Counted from the first letter of the stretch, positions 50,910 to 59,871 are shown. The stretch: DNA of 64,000 nucleotides from JAUVXJ01 sp964433755 (GCA_964433755.1 CAYSSR010000001.1:1545518-1609517), one strand, 5' to 3'. Notes: generated from the letters alone by a model not told the origin. A program made the numbers and translations.

Positions 50910-52787
50910 CTAGTCCATCCAGTCTTTTTCTACACCTAGCTTTTCTACCAAGGGAGATAGTCCCCTATGGGCCACTTCTCCCTTGCACAGTGGATCGTCG
51001 GATGTACGACTCCACGGAGCAGTGATAGTCACCAAGTCCGTGGCGCGTGTTACAGCGACGTAGAAGAGGCGCTTCTCCTCCTCCGGGTCGATCCCGCTAG
51101 CCCTCCTCGGAAGGAACAGCTCCTCACAGCCCGGCAGCAGTACACATCTCCGCGTCAGGCCCTTGGCGCCCACCATTGTGTACAGCTCAACCGCCGGTCC
51201 AGACTCCAACTCCTCGGCTCCGCTGGCGGCATCGGCCACGTCCCGCAAAAAGCGATCCACTGCGTCCTCTAGCTGCTTCTCTGCCTCCTTCAGAAACCTG
51301 TCCGCTTGCTCCGCGGTGATTCCCGCACACCCGCACTCCGCGCGCTCCAGGCAGCCTGCCACCTGCTCAGCATCTCCCGATGTCAAGCTGTCCAAGAAGA
51401 AGCGATACGCGTCTGCCGCTGCCGCAGCATTGCTTGACCATCGGCCCCCGTCCGCACATGTGGAAACGGCGTCCCGAAAGCCGCCGCCTTCCGCGATCAG
51501 CACCTTGATAGCATCAAGCGCATGCCTAGGCTTGATGTCAGGAAACATCCCAAGAACAACCCGCTCCAGCAAGGGTTGCTCTCGCAGGTGTGCAAGTCTC
51601 AGCAGGACGCGCGCCCGCTGCTCTTCCCTGGTTTCCTGCCCCATCTTGGGCACGACGCAGGGTATGCCGCGGTCTTGAAGTGCTTCCCTGTAGGCCCTCA
51701 GCACCGCTCTGGTTGGGAAAAGACAGGCGACCCCATCCTCGGGAGACCCATCATCATCCAGGGAATCGAGAAGCTCACTGATCCGGGTCGCAAGGTGATC
51801 CGCCTCCACCTCCGCGCTCCTGCAGTGATAGACCTCAACCTGACCGCCCTCCTTCAGGGCCTCCAACTCGCGGGGGTTCTGCCTCATCCAACGAAGGTAG
51901 CAATTGGCGCGGTCAAGAATCCCGCTAGGACATCTCCATGAGTAGACAAGATTGACATGGTCGAGCGCTCCGTCTGAGTGAAGGGCAACGATAGCCTCAG
52001 GATTCGCCCCCCGTCCCCCGTACAGGCTCTGGTCATCATCTCCTGTGATCACCACCGACTCAGCGTGCTTCGTTATGTTCTCCAACAATTCCTGCTCGGC
52101 AGGATTGAAATCCTGGTATTCGTCGATCAGAAAGTGCTTCATTCCAAGAACCCACTCAGGAAGAGCGGTCAGGGCCTGACAGATCTGATTCGCACGGACT
52201 ATGACTTGGTCCCAGTCTAGTGCGCGATACGCGCTCGCAAGCGCCGTATACGCATGCAGAGTGGTCTGCTCCTGGTCTGAGAGCTCTGGTTCGTCTATGG
52301 CTTTCTGCCACGCTCGCTTTGCAGTGCCCAGCGCGCCTCGAACACCCGTCAGTCCCATTTTGACGCCGGCACCCTTGAGGATCGCAGCGATGTCCTTCTG
52401 CAAGGTTCCCGCCACTAGATCCTTCCGGTTGTCGACTCGCAGTGGCTCCTGATGGCCCACTATTCCAATGACCTTGCCCATGTTCGTCAGCAGCCCCAAT
52501 GCCAAGCCGTGTAGCGTAGATACTCTGACGGGTGGGACTCCGACTCTGGTCCCGAATTCGTCCTCAAGGTCCTCCTCGAACTTCCTGGTGATCTCCCCGA
52601 TGAACGTCACGTACGCAATACTCTCCGCATCGATGCCGCGATTGACAGTGAGCTCTCGCACCCGTTTGCGAAGAGCCCGAGTCTTCCCAGTCCCTGGTCC
52701 CGCGAGAGCGGTCAAGATTCCGGCTTGATGCTCTATGATTGCATCGCACCGTTTGTCGGCTGCGTAGTTGTCATCAAGGGTCGTCAT
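50910..52787 (-). CDS. UvrD/Rep-like superfamily 1A DNA helicase
   Basis: A 625-residue SF1A helicase-like ATPase. Motif I is AGPGTGKT (29-36), motif II is IDEYQDF (221-227), motif III is GDDDQSLYGGRG (249-260), motif IV region is LVYSWRCP, and motif VI is FYVAVTRATDL near the C-terminus. The Q motif is poor. A cysteine pair (CGCAG, about 490) lies in an insert. It is shorter than UvrD and lacks an AddAB-type nuclease domain. Similar stand-alone helicases act with nucleases in Gabija and other defence systems. A candidate nuclease gene lies 285 bases upstream on the same strand. A repair role is equally possible. Confidence 0.85.
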   Translation of the reverse strand: MTTLDDNYAADKRCDAIIEHQAGILTALAGPGTGKTRALRKRVRELTVNRGIDAESIAYVTFIGEITRKFEEDLEDEFGTRVGVPPVRVSTLHGLALGLLTNMGKVIGIVGHQEPLRVDNRKDLVAGTLQKDIAAILKGAGVKMGLTGVRGALGTAKRAWQKAIDEPELSDQEQTTLHAYTALASAYRALDWDQVIVRANQICQALTALPEWVLGMKHFLIDEYQDFNPAEQELLENITKHAESVVITGDDDQSLYGGRGANPEAIVALHSDGALDHVNLVYSWRCPSGILDRANCYLRWMRQNPRELEALKEGGQVEVYHCRSAEVEADHLATRISELLDSLDDDGSPEDGVACLFPTRAVLRAYREALQDRGIPCVVPKMGQETREEQRARVLLRLAHLREQPLLERVVLGMFPDIKPRHALDAIKVLIAEGGGFRDAVSTCADGGRWSSNAAAAADAYRFFLDSLTSGDAEQVAGCLERAECGCAGITAEQADRFLKEAEKQLEDAVDRFLRDVADAASGAEELESGPAVELYTMVGAKGLTRRCVLLPGCEELFLPRRASGIDPEEEKRLFYVAVTRATDLVTITAPWSRTSDDPLCKGEVAHRGLSPLVEKLGVEKDWMD

Positions 52788-52928
52788 TGGCTCGACTCAC
52801 CGCCGGTTCAAACACAGATCTCCTCTCGCGCCGCGCTCGTCCTTCTTGGCGCCGCGCGCCCGGTGTGCAGCTCGCCTCTGGAGGTGGGGTCAAGGCCGGC
52901 AACCAGGAGGTGATGCAAGGCGACCTGA

Positions 52929-53048
52929 TCAGTAGTTCCTCTTGAAGATGATGTTCGACTGTTGCCCACCGGCCACGTGGGAGTTCATCCTCAGCGAACA
53001 AGCCTTGGACAGCGCCGTGGGATCCGCCTGGCTGCGCACCACACTCAA
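52929..53048 (-). pseudogene. Fragment of a LysM-protein gene (3' end)
   Basis: Reads VVRSQADPTALSKACSLRMN then SHVAGGQQSNIIFKRNY and a TGA stop. The last 37 codons of the LysM gene at 54299-55450 read the same except for about five residues, and the DNA is nearly identical. Upstream similarity fades. It is a duplicated, orphaned end without a start, so it is not expected to be translated. It lies between the helicase and the candidate nuclease. Confidence 0.88.
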
Positions 53049-53072
53049 CCAACACGTGCCACTGCAACTTCG

Positions 53073-53936
53073 TCAGGTGTTTCGGATGTCCTCTGTCGAT
53101 GCACTGAACTCAAGAATCGTGAAGCTTCTCGGCAACACACGCAGCGGCCAATCGGCGGACCGACCAAACCACTCTCTCTGCGCTTGTGGACTGGCATCTC
53201 GTATCACGTCGCCAGCATTGCGGATCAGACTCAGCGTCTCCTCTGCAGAAAGCCTCCTCATTCCATCCTCCCTCGCCGGAGAGGCCCACTCGTCAAAACC
53301 CCATACGGGCGCACGCGTGGCGTCGCTGCACCACAGCCCGACCGCATCACTTGGATGTTGAAACGTGACGAAGTGGCGCTCGTCAGCTGTCCACCCCGTG
53401 GGGGCGGACACCAGGTCGATGCAGCGCAAGCGCGCCAGATCCGCGGGTTCATAGATCTCCTCTGCACTGAACAGCATCGGACAGGCATAGCACACACTTG
53501 CCGAGTTGATGTGGCACAGACGTAGCAGGGTTTGGTGCTGAGATAGCCCCGTACTCTTGTTTCGCTTCACCGATATTTCGGAACGGAAGTAGGGCGGATG
53601 ATACCAAGGAGGCATGTACTTACTTCCTCGTGTGATCCTTCTCACTTTCTTGAATTGGAGAAAGAACCCGAGATAGAACCGGTCGACGACCGAGGTCCCC
53701 GACTGAATTGCGTGCCGCAGTTCGTCAAGGAACTGCCTGCCGCCCACCTCAATGCGAACCCAACCTTGGTCAAACCCAACCCATGCTTCCAGTCGCGGAT
53801 CTGGCTTGAGCAGGCGCAGGAAGTTCGCTCCGTAGGTCTTCTGGAAGAACCCCTTGATAGACTCGTGGTAGTGCATCTCGAGCAATGCTTCTGTGATGAG
53901 ATCTTCCATGAACTGGCCCTCTCTAACTCGTGCCAT
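53073..53936 (-). CDS. Candidate nuclease of unknown family near the helicase
   Basis: A 287-residue soluble protein. Features that suggest a PD-(D/E)XK-like nuclease are an N-terminal helix (ITEALLEMHYHESIKGFF), Asp78 region AWVGFDQGW, and FYLGFFLQFKKVRR, where Gln-Phe-Lys stands in the usual (D/E)xK place. The part SQHQTLLRLCHINSASVCYA recalls uncharacterised proteins with this core. I do not recognise a named family. It has its own promoter at 54094-54122 and a leader of about 150 bases with two hairpins. It is flanked by two copies of the LysM 3' end, which suggests insertion or recombination. Confidence 0.6.
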   Translation of the reverse strand: MARVREGQFMEDLITEALLEMHYHESIKGFFQKTYGANFLRLLKPDPRLEAWVGFDQGWVRIEVGGRQFLDELRHAIQSGTSVVDRFYLGFFLQFKKVRRITRGSKYMPPWYHPPYFRSEISVKRNKSTGLSQHQTLLRLCHINSASVCYACPMLFSAEEIYEPADLARLRCIDLVSAPTGWTADERHFVTFQHPSDAVGLWCSDATRAPVWGFDEWASPAREDGMRRLSAEETLSLIRNAGDVIRDASPQAQREWFGRSADWPLRVLPRSFTILEFSASTEDIRNT

Positions 53937-54014
53937 ATACCGGTGGTCAAGTCGCCACGTCTCGTGCGCCGCGCCTCCTCCAGTTCGGAATGACTAGATC
54001 CCCGCACATGACAG

Positions 54015-54080
54015 AGGCCCGCCCTAATACGCAAGGCGGGCCTTGAAGAACTAACGATGACGGCAGGGGCTTCCCCCTGC
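54015..54080 (-). promoter_or_regulatory. Two hairpins in the leader of the candidate nuclease gene
   Basis: Going downstream on the minus strand: GCAGGGG/CCCCTGC with a four-base loop (54063-54080), then a nine-bp stem AGGCCCGCC/GGCGGGCCT (54015-54043). There is no T run after either, so they are not a plain terminator. They might attenuate or stabilise the transcript. I do not recognise a known riboswitch. Confidence 0.5.
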
Positions 54081-54093
54081 GCCTTGCGACCCT

Positions 54094-54122
54094 ATCATAG
54101 CACAGTCCCAGGGAGAAACCAA
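54094..54122 (-). promoter_or_regulatory. Promoter of the candidate nuclease gene
   Basis: On the minus strand: TTGGTT (54117-54122), a 17-base spacer, TATGAT (54094-54099) preceded by TGTGC, an extended -10-like context. The -35 is moderate. Confidence 0.6.
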
Positions 54123-54298
54123 TGTGCGATGAACACCGCACTCGGGTAGATGGACCGGTGGTTCCCGTTTACGCCTCTGTGCGCGTATCTACCTCACTGT
54201 AGACGAAACGCGAGCACTTGTTCGCCGCCGCCGTCCGCGCTTTCATGGTGGCTCCTCCCGACACGTCGACCAGCCCTCAGCGAAGCAGGCGCCCGGCT

Positions 54299-55450
54299 CT
54301 AATAGCTCCTCTTGAAGATGATGTTCGACTGCTGCCCGCCGGCCACGTGGGAGTTCATCCTCAGCGAGTACGTCTTGGACAGCGCTGTGGGATCCCCCTG
54401 GCTACGTACCACGGTCAGCGTGTAGTCACCGAACACGTCACCGTCCTTGGACACGAACTTGAACAGCCCCTCCTGGAGGAGTTGATTCGGATCGCCGCTC
54501 CGGCAGTACATCGTGCCCTGCGTCTCCGAGACCAGCTTGATCCACACGGGCGTGGAGTTGCTCAAGGGGTTGCCGGCGGCGTCCTGAACTACACCGCTCA
54601 CCTCCGGCACACAGTAGCCGGGATGGCAGGCGTCCTTGTCCGGCTGGCGCACCATCTGATAGTCGTAGGAGACGGCCGGCGCTGTGGTCGGCGTGGCTGT
54701 CGCTGGCTTCGGCGTGTTCGTGGGCGTGCTCGTTGGCTGTTTGGTCGTCGGCGTGGCCGTCGCGGCCGCCTGCGTCGTGGATGTCGGCGTAGCCGTGTCT
54801 GCGGTCTGCGTGGTGGGGGTCGGCGTGCTGGTCGGTGCGTCAGTCGAATCGCAGCCAGGGATCACCAACTGCTGGCCCACGTAGATGAAGGACGGGTTAG
54901 CCAGGTTGTTCTCGATGGCAATGGCCCACACGGTCGTGCCATACTGGAGGGCAATCTTGGTCAGCGTGTCGCCCGCCTTGACCACGTAGATGCACGTGTT
55001 GGAACTCGCTGACGTAGAGCTTGTTCCCCCAGGCACCGACAATACCTGCCCCACGTAGATGAAGTTGGGGTTCATCAGCCCATTGAGAGAGGCCAGGTAG
55101 TTGACCGTGGTCCCATACCGAGCGGCGATGGCACCAAGGGTGTCCCCGCTCTGCACCACGTACGTAGTGGTCCCATCCGAGGACGGCGCGGGCGACGGGG
55201 AACTGCCGCCGGGGATGACCAGGCTCTGCCCGGCGTAAATGTAGTTAGGGTTGGAGATGCCGTTGGCCGACACGATGGCGTTGACGGTGACGCCGTACCG
55301 CGCGGCGATGATGGAGAGGGTTTCGCCCCACTGGACGACGTGGACCGTGGAGCTCTGTCTCTCCGGGGACCCCAGGAGCGGCGAGGTCGATCCAATGAGC
55401 AGGACCGATACGGCAAGAAGAATCACCAGGACACGCACATGCTTGTACAT
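54299..55450 (-). CDS. Secreted protein with three LysM domains
   Basis: A 383-residue exported protein. The N-terminal signal peptide (about 1-28) contains VRVLVILLAVSVLLIGSTS. Three LysM peptidoglycan-binding domains follow at about 36-81, 93-139 and 150-199, each with the start pattern V(V/K)xG(D/E)TL. A Thr/Pro/Ala-rich spacer (about 203-265) leads to a C-terminal domain with an Ig/carboxypeptidase-regulatory-like look (SGVVQDAAGNPLSNSTPVWI). GGAGGTGGAGGG precedes the ATG. It probably sits in the cell envelope; the role is unknown. Its 3' end has a duplicate at 52929-53048. Confidence 0.9.
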   Translation of the reverse strand: MYKHVRVLVILLAVSVLLIGSTSPLLGSPERQSSTVHVVQWGETLSIIAARYGVTVNAIVSANGISNPNYIYAGQSLVIPGGSSPSPAPSSDGTTTYVVQSGDTLGAIAARYGTTVNYLASLNGLMNPNFIYVGQVLSVPGGTSSTSASSNTCIYVVKAGDTLTKIALQYGTTVWAIAIENNLANPSFIYVGQQLVIPGCDSTDAPTSTPTPTTQTADTATPTSTTQAAATATPTTKQPTSTPTNTPKPATATPTTAPAVSYDYQMVRQPDKDACHPGYCVPEVSGVVQDAAGNPLSNSTPVWIKLVSETQGTMYCRSGDPNQLLQEGLFKFVSKDGDVFGDYTLTVVRSQGDPTALSKTYSLRMNSHVAGGQQSNIIFKRSY

Positions 55451-55501
55451 CCCTCCACCTCCTGCACCTGCCGTTCTTTTCGCGCAAGAGCTTCGTTATG
55501 T

Positions 55502-55530
55502 ATTTAACCACAGGCAAACCGCCCTGTCAA
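55502..55530 (-). promoter_or_regulatory. Promoter of the three-LysM gene
   Basis: On the minus strand: TTGACA (55525-55530), a 17-base spacer, TTAAAT (55502-55507). The -35 is consensus; the -10 matches four of six. Confidence 0.65.
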
Positions 55531-55644
55531 CGGCCTACGGCAGCCTGTGTGCGCCTCGATGCCCTTGGACGGCCAGACAACGCCGTAAGGCGATCCTGAG
55601 ATCCGCCCCCACATGACAGGTTCAATCCGGGGCCCAAGCAGCGT

Positions 55645-55698
55645 GAGTAGCTGTGAAACGAAGTGGAACGGCGCGTCGAAGGGAGCCGTCTCACACAG
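55645..55698. repeat. Degenerate REP-like unit
   Basis: GTGAGTAGCTGTGAAACGAA followed by GGCGCGTCGAAGGGAGCCGT resembles the cores of the 48752-50090 array with several changes. A dispersed, decayed copy. Confidence 0.6.
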
Positions 55699-55724
55699 CC
55701 AAGCGTCGTTCTCACTCCTTGTGC

Positions 55725-55753
55725 TTGACACCATCCCGTAAGTACGATACTAT
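55725..55753 (+). promoter_or_regulatory. Promoter of the thrC gene
   Basis: TTGACA (55725-55730), a 17-base spacer, TACTAT (55748-55753). The leader to the ATG at 55788 is about 30 bases and contains AAAGGAG. Confidence 0.75.
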
Positions 55754-55787
55754 TCCCGACGTACTGCCTGCCGAGAAAGGAGCACCC

Positions 55788-57038
55788 ATGGCCCAGAGTT
55801 CTTCACTGGCGACCGGCCTGCGCTGTCTATCCTGCGGCGAGGCTTTCCCCCTCGACCCCAAGCTCTTCGTGGGCTGCACAGCGTGCATGACCGAGCAGTT
55901 CCAGGGTCCACTGGACGTCACCTACGACTATCCGGAGTCGGGTGAGGGTCTTCTGCCCGAGGCCCCTCTACAGGGCCTGGAACGTTACGCCCCTCTCTTG
56001 CCCCCCGTGGCCGAGGGCCTCTCCATGGGGGAGGGCGGAACGCCGCTGGTGGCCATGCCCGAACTCGCTTCCTGGGCCGGCTTCGAGGGAGAGTTGTTCG
56101 TCAAGGACGAGTCCCGCAACCCTACCTGGTCGCACAAGGACCGCTTCGCTTACACCACCATCAGCGGCGCTCTGGAGGCCAAGGCCAAGGCGGTCGTCGT
56201 AAGCTCCACCGGCAATCACGGTGCAGCCACGGCTGCCTACGCGGCCCGGGCGGGGCTGCCTTGCATCGTTCTGACCCCATCCTTCTGCCCGCCAGCCGTG
56301 CAGTCGTTTCTCATGGCTTACGGAGCCGCCGTGCTGGTCATGGGCCGCCGAGCAGCCTGGAGTGTGATCGGCGAGGGAGCGCACCTGGGGCGCTGGTATC
56401 CGGCCAGCACCTTCACCCCCACGCCAACGGGTCCGCCCTACGGCGGTGAAGGCTACAAGACCATCGCCTACGAGATCTGGCAACAACTCGACCACCGCCC
56501 ACCCGGAGCCGTGTTCGTCCCCACCGGCTACGCCGAACTCCTCCACGGCGTCTGGAAGGGCTTCAAGGAACTGCGTGACCTGGGCCTGGCCGATTCAGCA
56601 CCTCTCATGGTGGCCTGTGAGCCAGACGCTTTGGGGCCACTGCGACAGGCCCTCGCTTCCGGGTCGAATACGGTCACGGTCTCCACCCAGCCCACCATTG
56701 CCTACGCCATCGCCACCAACGTGAACGGGTACCGTGGAGTTCTGGCCATTCAAGAATCGGGCGGCTTCGCCATCGGTGTCACCGACGAGGAGATGAAAGA
56801 GGCGCAGAGGCGTCTCGCGTACGCCGGGATCTGGGCAGAGGCCTCGGCTGCCGCGTCACTCGCGGGCTTGCGCAAGGCGGTGGCCGAAAAGCAAAAGACC
56901 GAAGGCCCCGTGGTCTGCATCAGTACGTCCAGCGGGTTCAAGGACCTGGCCCTCGGAGAGAGGTCAGCGCCTGAGGCCGACGGAACCTGGGAGGGCGTCG
57001 AGGACGCCTTGATGAGAAACTACGGCATCGTTCTATGA
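55788..57038 (+). CDS. thrC: Threonine synthase
   Basis: A 416-residue PLP enzyme that converts O-phosphohomoserine to threonine. The ATG at 55788 follows AAAGGAG; the open frame extends upstream without support. An N-terminal zinc-ribbon-like part (LRCLSCGEAFP ... FVGCTAC), seen in many threonine synthases, precedes the PLP fold. The Schiff-base lysine is in WSHKDRFAYTT, and the phosphate-binding SSTGNHGAATAAYAARAG follows. Later motifs include PTGYAELLHGVWKGFKEL. A cysteate-synthase-like or other beta-replacement role cannot be excluded. It is followed 16 bases later by an old yellow enzyme gene. Confidence 0.85.
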   Translation: MAQSSSLATGLRCLSCGEAFPLDPKLFVGCTACMTEQFQGPLDVTYDYPESGEGLLPEAPLQGLERYAPLLPPVAEGLSMGEGGTPLVAMPELASWAGFEGELFVKDESRNPTWSHKDRFAYTTISGALEAKAKAVVVSSTGNHGAATAAYAARAGLPCIVLTPSFCPPAVQSFLMAYGAAVLVMGRRAAWSVIGEGAHLGRWYPASTFTPTPTGPPYGGEGYKTIAYEIWQQLDHRPPGAVFVPTGYAELLHGVWKGFKELRDLGLADSAPLMVACEPDALGPLRQALASGSNTVTVSTQPTIAYAIATNVNGYRGVLAIQESGGFAIGVTDEEMKEAQRRLAYAGIWAEASAAASLAGLRKAVAEKQKTEGPVVCISTSSGFKDLALGERSAPEADGTWEGVEDALMRNYGIVL

Positions 57039-57054
57039 GGACAGAGAAAGCGGC

Positions 57055-58188
57055 ATGCCCAGTCTGTTCGACCGATCTGAGATCAACGGCCTGACCCTAG
57101 AGAACCGCCTGTTCAGGTCCGCGACCTGGGAAGGTCTGGCCACACCCCAGGGAGCGTGCACCGATCAGCTCGTGGTCTTCGTGTCCCGGCTCGCCAAGGG
57201 CGGCGTGGGCCTCATCATCAGCAGCTTCACCTACGTGCTGGAAGGCGGCCGAGGGTTGCCCAAGATGGCCGGACTGGACCGTGACGACTACGTCTCGGGG
57301 TATCGGAAGCTGACCTCGGCTGTCCACGAGCGAGGTGGCAAGATCGCTCTCCAGCTCGTTCACGCGGGAGCCCAGACCAGGGCCAAATGGATCGAAGGGC
57401 ACACGGCCATCGCCCCGTCGGCCATCGAGGACCGGACCTACAAGACCGTGCCCCGAGAGATGACCATGTCGGAGCTCGAGGGGATCGTCGAGTCCTTCGG
57501 CCAGGCGGCTCGGCGCGGGGTGGAGGCAGGTTTCGACGCCATCCAGCTCCACGGCGCCCATGGGTATCTCCTCAACCAGTTCATGTCGCCCCTCTGCAAC
57601 CACAGGACCGACCGCTACGGCGGCAGCGTAGAGAATAGAGCGCGTTTTGCCTGCGAGGTCTACCAGCGTGTCCGCGATGAAGTAGGTCCCCACTTCCCTG
57701 TTCTGATCAAGATGAACTGCGATGACTTCGTGCCCGGCGGCGCGACTCCAGACGACTGGCTGTACCTGGCCGGGCAACTCTCAGCCCTGGGCATCGACGC
57801 CATCGAGGTCAGCGGCGGCACTCCCGCCTCGGGCAGGCTAGCCCCCAACCGCACAGGCATCGGCAAGGTCGACAAGGAAGCCTACTTCCTGTCTCACGCC
57901 AGACGGATCAGAGAGACGGTGCAGGTGCCCCTGATCCTGGTGGGTGGTCTGCGCTCGCCTCAGCTCTTGCAGCAGATCCTCTCCGAGGGGGCCGTGGACT
58001 ACTTCTCGCTGTCCCGCCCCTTCATCAGGGAGCCCCACCTGGTCCAGCGCTGGCAGGCGGGGGACCTCAGCAAGGCCAGGTGTATCTCCTGTAACCTCTG
58101 CTTCCGCACCAGCCTGGAGGACACCGGTCTCACCTGCGCCTACGAAAGGAAGCTGGCGGAGAGGGGGAGAGAGCGCTCTGGAGCATAG
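57055..58188 (+). CDS. NADH:flavin oxidoreductase / old yellow enzyme family
   Basis: A 377-residue FMN TIM-barrel ene-reductase. The barrel signatures are NRLFRSATWEGLA, QLVHAGAQTR, QLHGAHGYLLNQFMSPLCNH (with both usual active-site histidines) and NRTDRYGGSVENR-like DRYGGSVENRARF. The C-terminus has a cysteine cluster, RCISCNLCFRTSL, then C about ten residues on, as in Fe-S-containing relatives, although the long FAD/NAD domain is absent. It is downstream of thrC on the same strand with a short gap. Substrate is unknown. Confidence 0.9.
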   Translation: MPSLFDRSEINGLTLENRLFRSATWEGLATPQGACTDQLVVFVSRLAKGGVGLIISSFTYVLEGGRGLPKMAGLDRDDYVSGYRKLTSAVHERGGKIALQLVHAGAQTRAKWIEGHTAIAPSAIEDRTYKTVPREMTMSELEGIVESFGQAARRGVEAGFDAIQLHGAHGYLLNQFMSPLCNHRTDRYGGSVENRARFACEVYQRVRDEVGPHFPVLIKMNCDDFVPGGATPDDWLYLAGQLSALGIDAIEVSGGTPASGRLAPNRTGIGKVDKEAYFLSHARRIRETVQVPLILVGGLRSPQLLQQILSEGAVDYFSLSRPFIREPHLVQRWQAGDLSKARCISCNLCFRTSLEDTGLTCAYERKLAERGRERSGA

Positions 58189-58318
58189 CGCGTCACGAGA
58201 TCAGAGAGAAGCCCTGGGTTCATCGTGCGGCTGAAAGCGGCGAATCCTTCACGCCAGGACAACCAGTCAGTTCACTCTACAGCGCATTTCACATAGAGAG
58301 CACAAGGAGCAACAGCAC

Positions 58319-59290
58319 ATGACCTCGCTTGAGCCACCCAACTTCGCGGACGTCCTCGGCGCGCGAAAGCGTATCGCGCCCTACCTGCGGCCCACGCCCC
58401 TCTATCACTATCCTCTCCTGGACGATCTGATCGGGGCAGAAGTGTGGGTTAAGCACGAGAATCACCAGCCTGTCGGCGCCTTCAAGGTCAGAGGGGGGAT
58501 CAACCTGGCCGCGCAACTCAGCCCCGAGGAGAAGGAGAGGGGGCTGATCACGGCCTCCACAGGGAACCACGGCCAGTCCGTGGCCTACGGGGCGCGTCTC
58601 TTCGGGGTGCAAGCCATCGTCGGTATGCCCGAGGGCGCCAACCCGGGCAAGGTGGCGGCGATCCGGAATCTGGGCGCTGAGATCCTCTTCCACGGTCGCA
58701 TCTTCGACGATGCCAAGAAGAAAGTCGAAGAGCTCGCCGAGGAGAAGGGGTACCGGTACGTTCATCCGGGTGACGAGCCTCATCTCATCGCCGGCGTGGG
58801 CACGTACTCCCTGGAGATCTTGGAGACACTGCCTGACACGGACGTGATCATCGTCCCCGTAGGCGGCGGCAGCGGCGCCTCGGGGGCCTGCATCGTCTCG
58901 CACGCCATCAACCCCGCGATCCAGGTGATCGGCGTCCAGGCCGAGAAGGCCCCGGCCGCCCAGCTCACCTGGAAGAACAGAAAGCGTACGGAAGCTGGCA
59001 TGGAGACCTTCGCCGAGGGCATAGCCACCGCGGCCCCCTTCATGTTGCCGCAGTCCATCCTGTGGGAGTATCTCAGCGACTTCGTTCTGGTCGGCGAAGA
59101 GGAGATGCTCCGGGCGATAGTCCACTACCTGGAGACCACCCACAACCTGGCCGAAGGAGCGGCGTCCGCGCCTCTGGCCGCGGCCATCAAGTTGCGCGAC
59201 CGCCTGGCGGGGAAGAAGGTGGTGCTCATCATGAGCGGGGGCAACCTCTCGCTTGCCAATCTGCGACGGGCGTTGGAGTTGGTGGCGTAG
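58319..59290 (+). CDS. Threonine/serine dehydratase (fold-type II PLP enzyme)
   Basis: A 323-residue PLP enzyme of the threonine ammonia-lyase family, which deaminates threonine to 2-oxobutanoate. Lys56 in PVGAFKVRGG forms the Schiff base; TASTGNHGQSVAYGA follows. The phosphate-binding GGGSG is at 182-186, and a late SGGN at about 308 contacts the pyridine ring. It lacks the C-terminal ACT-like regulatory domain of biosynthetic IlvA, as catabolic TdcB does, so it may be catabolic or a serine racemase-like enzyme. AAGGAG precedes the ATG. It is near thrC, but 130 bases from the gene before it. Confidence 0.88.
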   Translation: MTSLEPPNFADVLGARKRIAPYLRPTPLYHYPLLDDLIGAEVWVKHENHQPVGAFKVRGGINLAAQLSPEEKERGLITASTGNHGQSVAYGARLFGVQAIVGMPEGANPGKVAAIRNLGAEILFHGRIFDDAKKKVEELAEEKGYRYVHPGDEPHLIAGVGTYSLEILETLPDTDVIIVPVGGGSGASGACIVSHAINPAIQVIGVQAEKAPAAQLTWKNRKRTEAGMETFAEGIATAAPFMLPQSILWEYLSDFVLVGEEEMLRAIVHYLETTHNLAEGAASAPLAAAIKLRDRLAGKKVVLIMSGGNLSLANLRRALELVA

Positions 59291-59406
59291 CCTGAGCGCG
59301 CGGCAATTACGCTCCAAGACTTTCGGGCACCCCTCTCCTGGTGCCAGGTGCCAAGAAGCGGCACGGTATTGGTGCCCCCTCCAATCGACCCATTTCCGTT
59401 TGACCC

Positions 59407-59868
59407 TCACTGCTGGGCGAGCGGAACCAGCACGATGGTCTCGGCGATCAAGCTCCGGCCATCTTCGCTGAACTTGCCGAAGACCAAGACATTCGCGCCT
59501 GGTCGTAGGTCAGACATGGCCAGCTCTTGACCCTGCCCGTTTCGTATCCGCGTCTCCTCGCCCACCTCCACCAGGCGCAGCCCGCCGACGGTCCGCACGA
59601 ACAGACCCTCGTTGGTAATACCGCCCACCTTGCCCACCAGCGCCGGCGTTCCAGCTGGCAACTCCTGAGCGGGGCCCGACGGCTGCTGCGCAGCCGCTGG
59701 CTGGTCGGCCACGGCGCGTGCGCCGAAGTTATCCAGCGTGCCCACGAGCAAGCCCTGGTGCCCTACGTACACACCCAGGGAGAACGCGGCCAGGACCATC
59801 ATCCCTACCAGAAGAGCGGCCCCTGCCCCGACCAGCATCTTGCGAAGAATCTCCATACGAGCACCCAT
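59407..59868 (-). CDS. Membrane-anchored protein with OB-like domain
   Basis: A 153-residue protein. One N-terminal helix (about 12-36; AALLVGMMVLAAFSLGVYVG), a Pro/Ala/Gln-rich linker (about 55-73) and a C-terminal beta-rich domain of about 75 residues (ALVGKVGGITNEGLFVRTVG ... LRPGANVLVFGKFSEDGRSL). The last part resembles DUF5666-type OB-fold modules found in exported proteins. GGGGGTG precedes the ATG. It begins just after the DUF2723-type gene stop, so the two are co-transcribed. Function is unknown. Confidence 0.75.
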   Translation of the reverse strand: MGARMEILRKMLVGAGAALLVGMMVLAAFSLGVYVGHQGLLVGTLDNFGARAVADQPAAAQQPSGPAQELPAGTPALVGKVGGITNEGLFVRTVGGLRLVEVGEETRIRNGQGQELAMSDLRPGANVLVFGKFSEDGRSLIAETIVLVPLAQQ

Positions 59869-59871
59869 CGG

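Noticed and set aside
50910..53936. Gabija system (GajA + GajB)
   Set aside because: The helicase is UvrD-like as in GajB, but the other gene has no ATPase or TOPRIM motifs expected of GajA.
54015..54080. Known riboswitch upstream of the candidate nuclease
   Set aside because: The hairpins do not show the conserved cores of any riboswitch I can recall.
59326..59345. Intrinsic terminator between the dehydratase and OB-like genes
   Set aside because: GGCACC-N8-GGTGCC is a short stem without a T run on either side.
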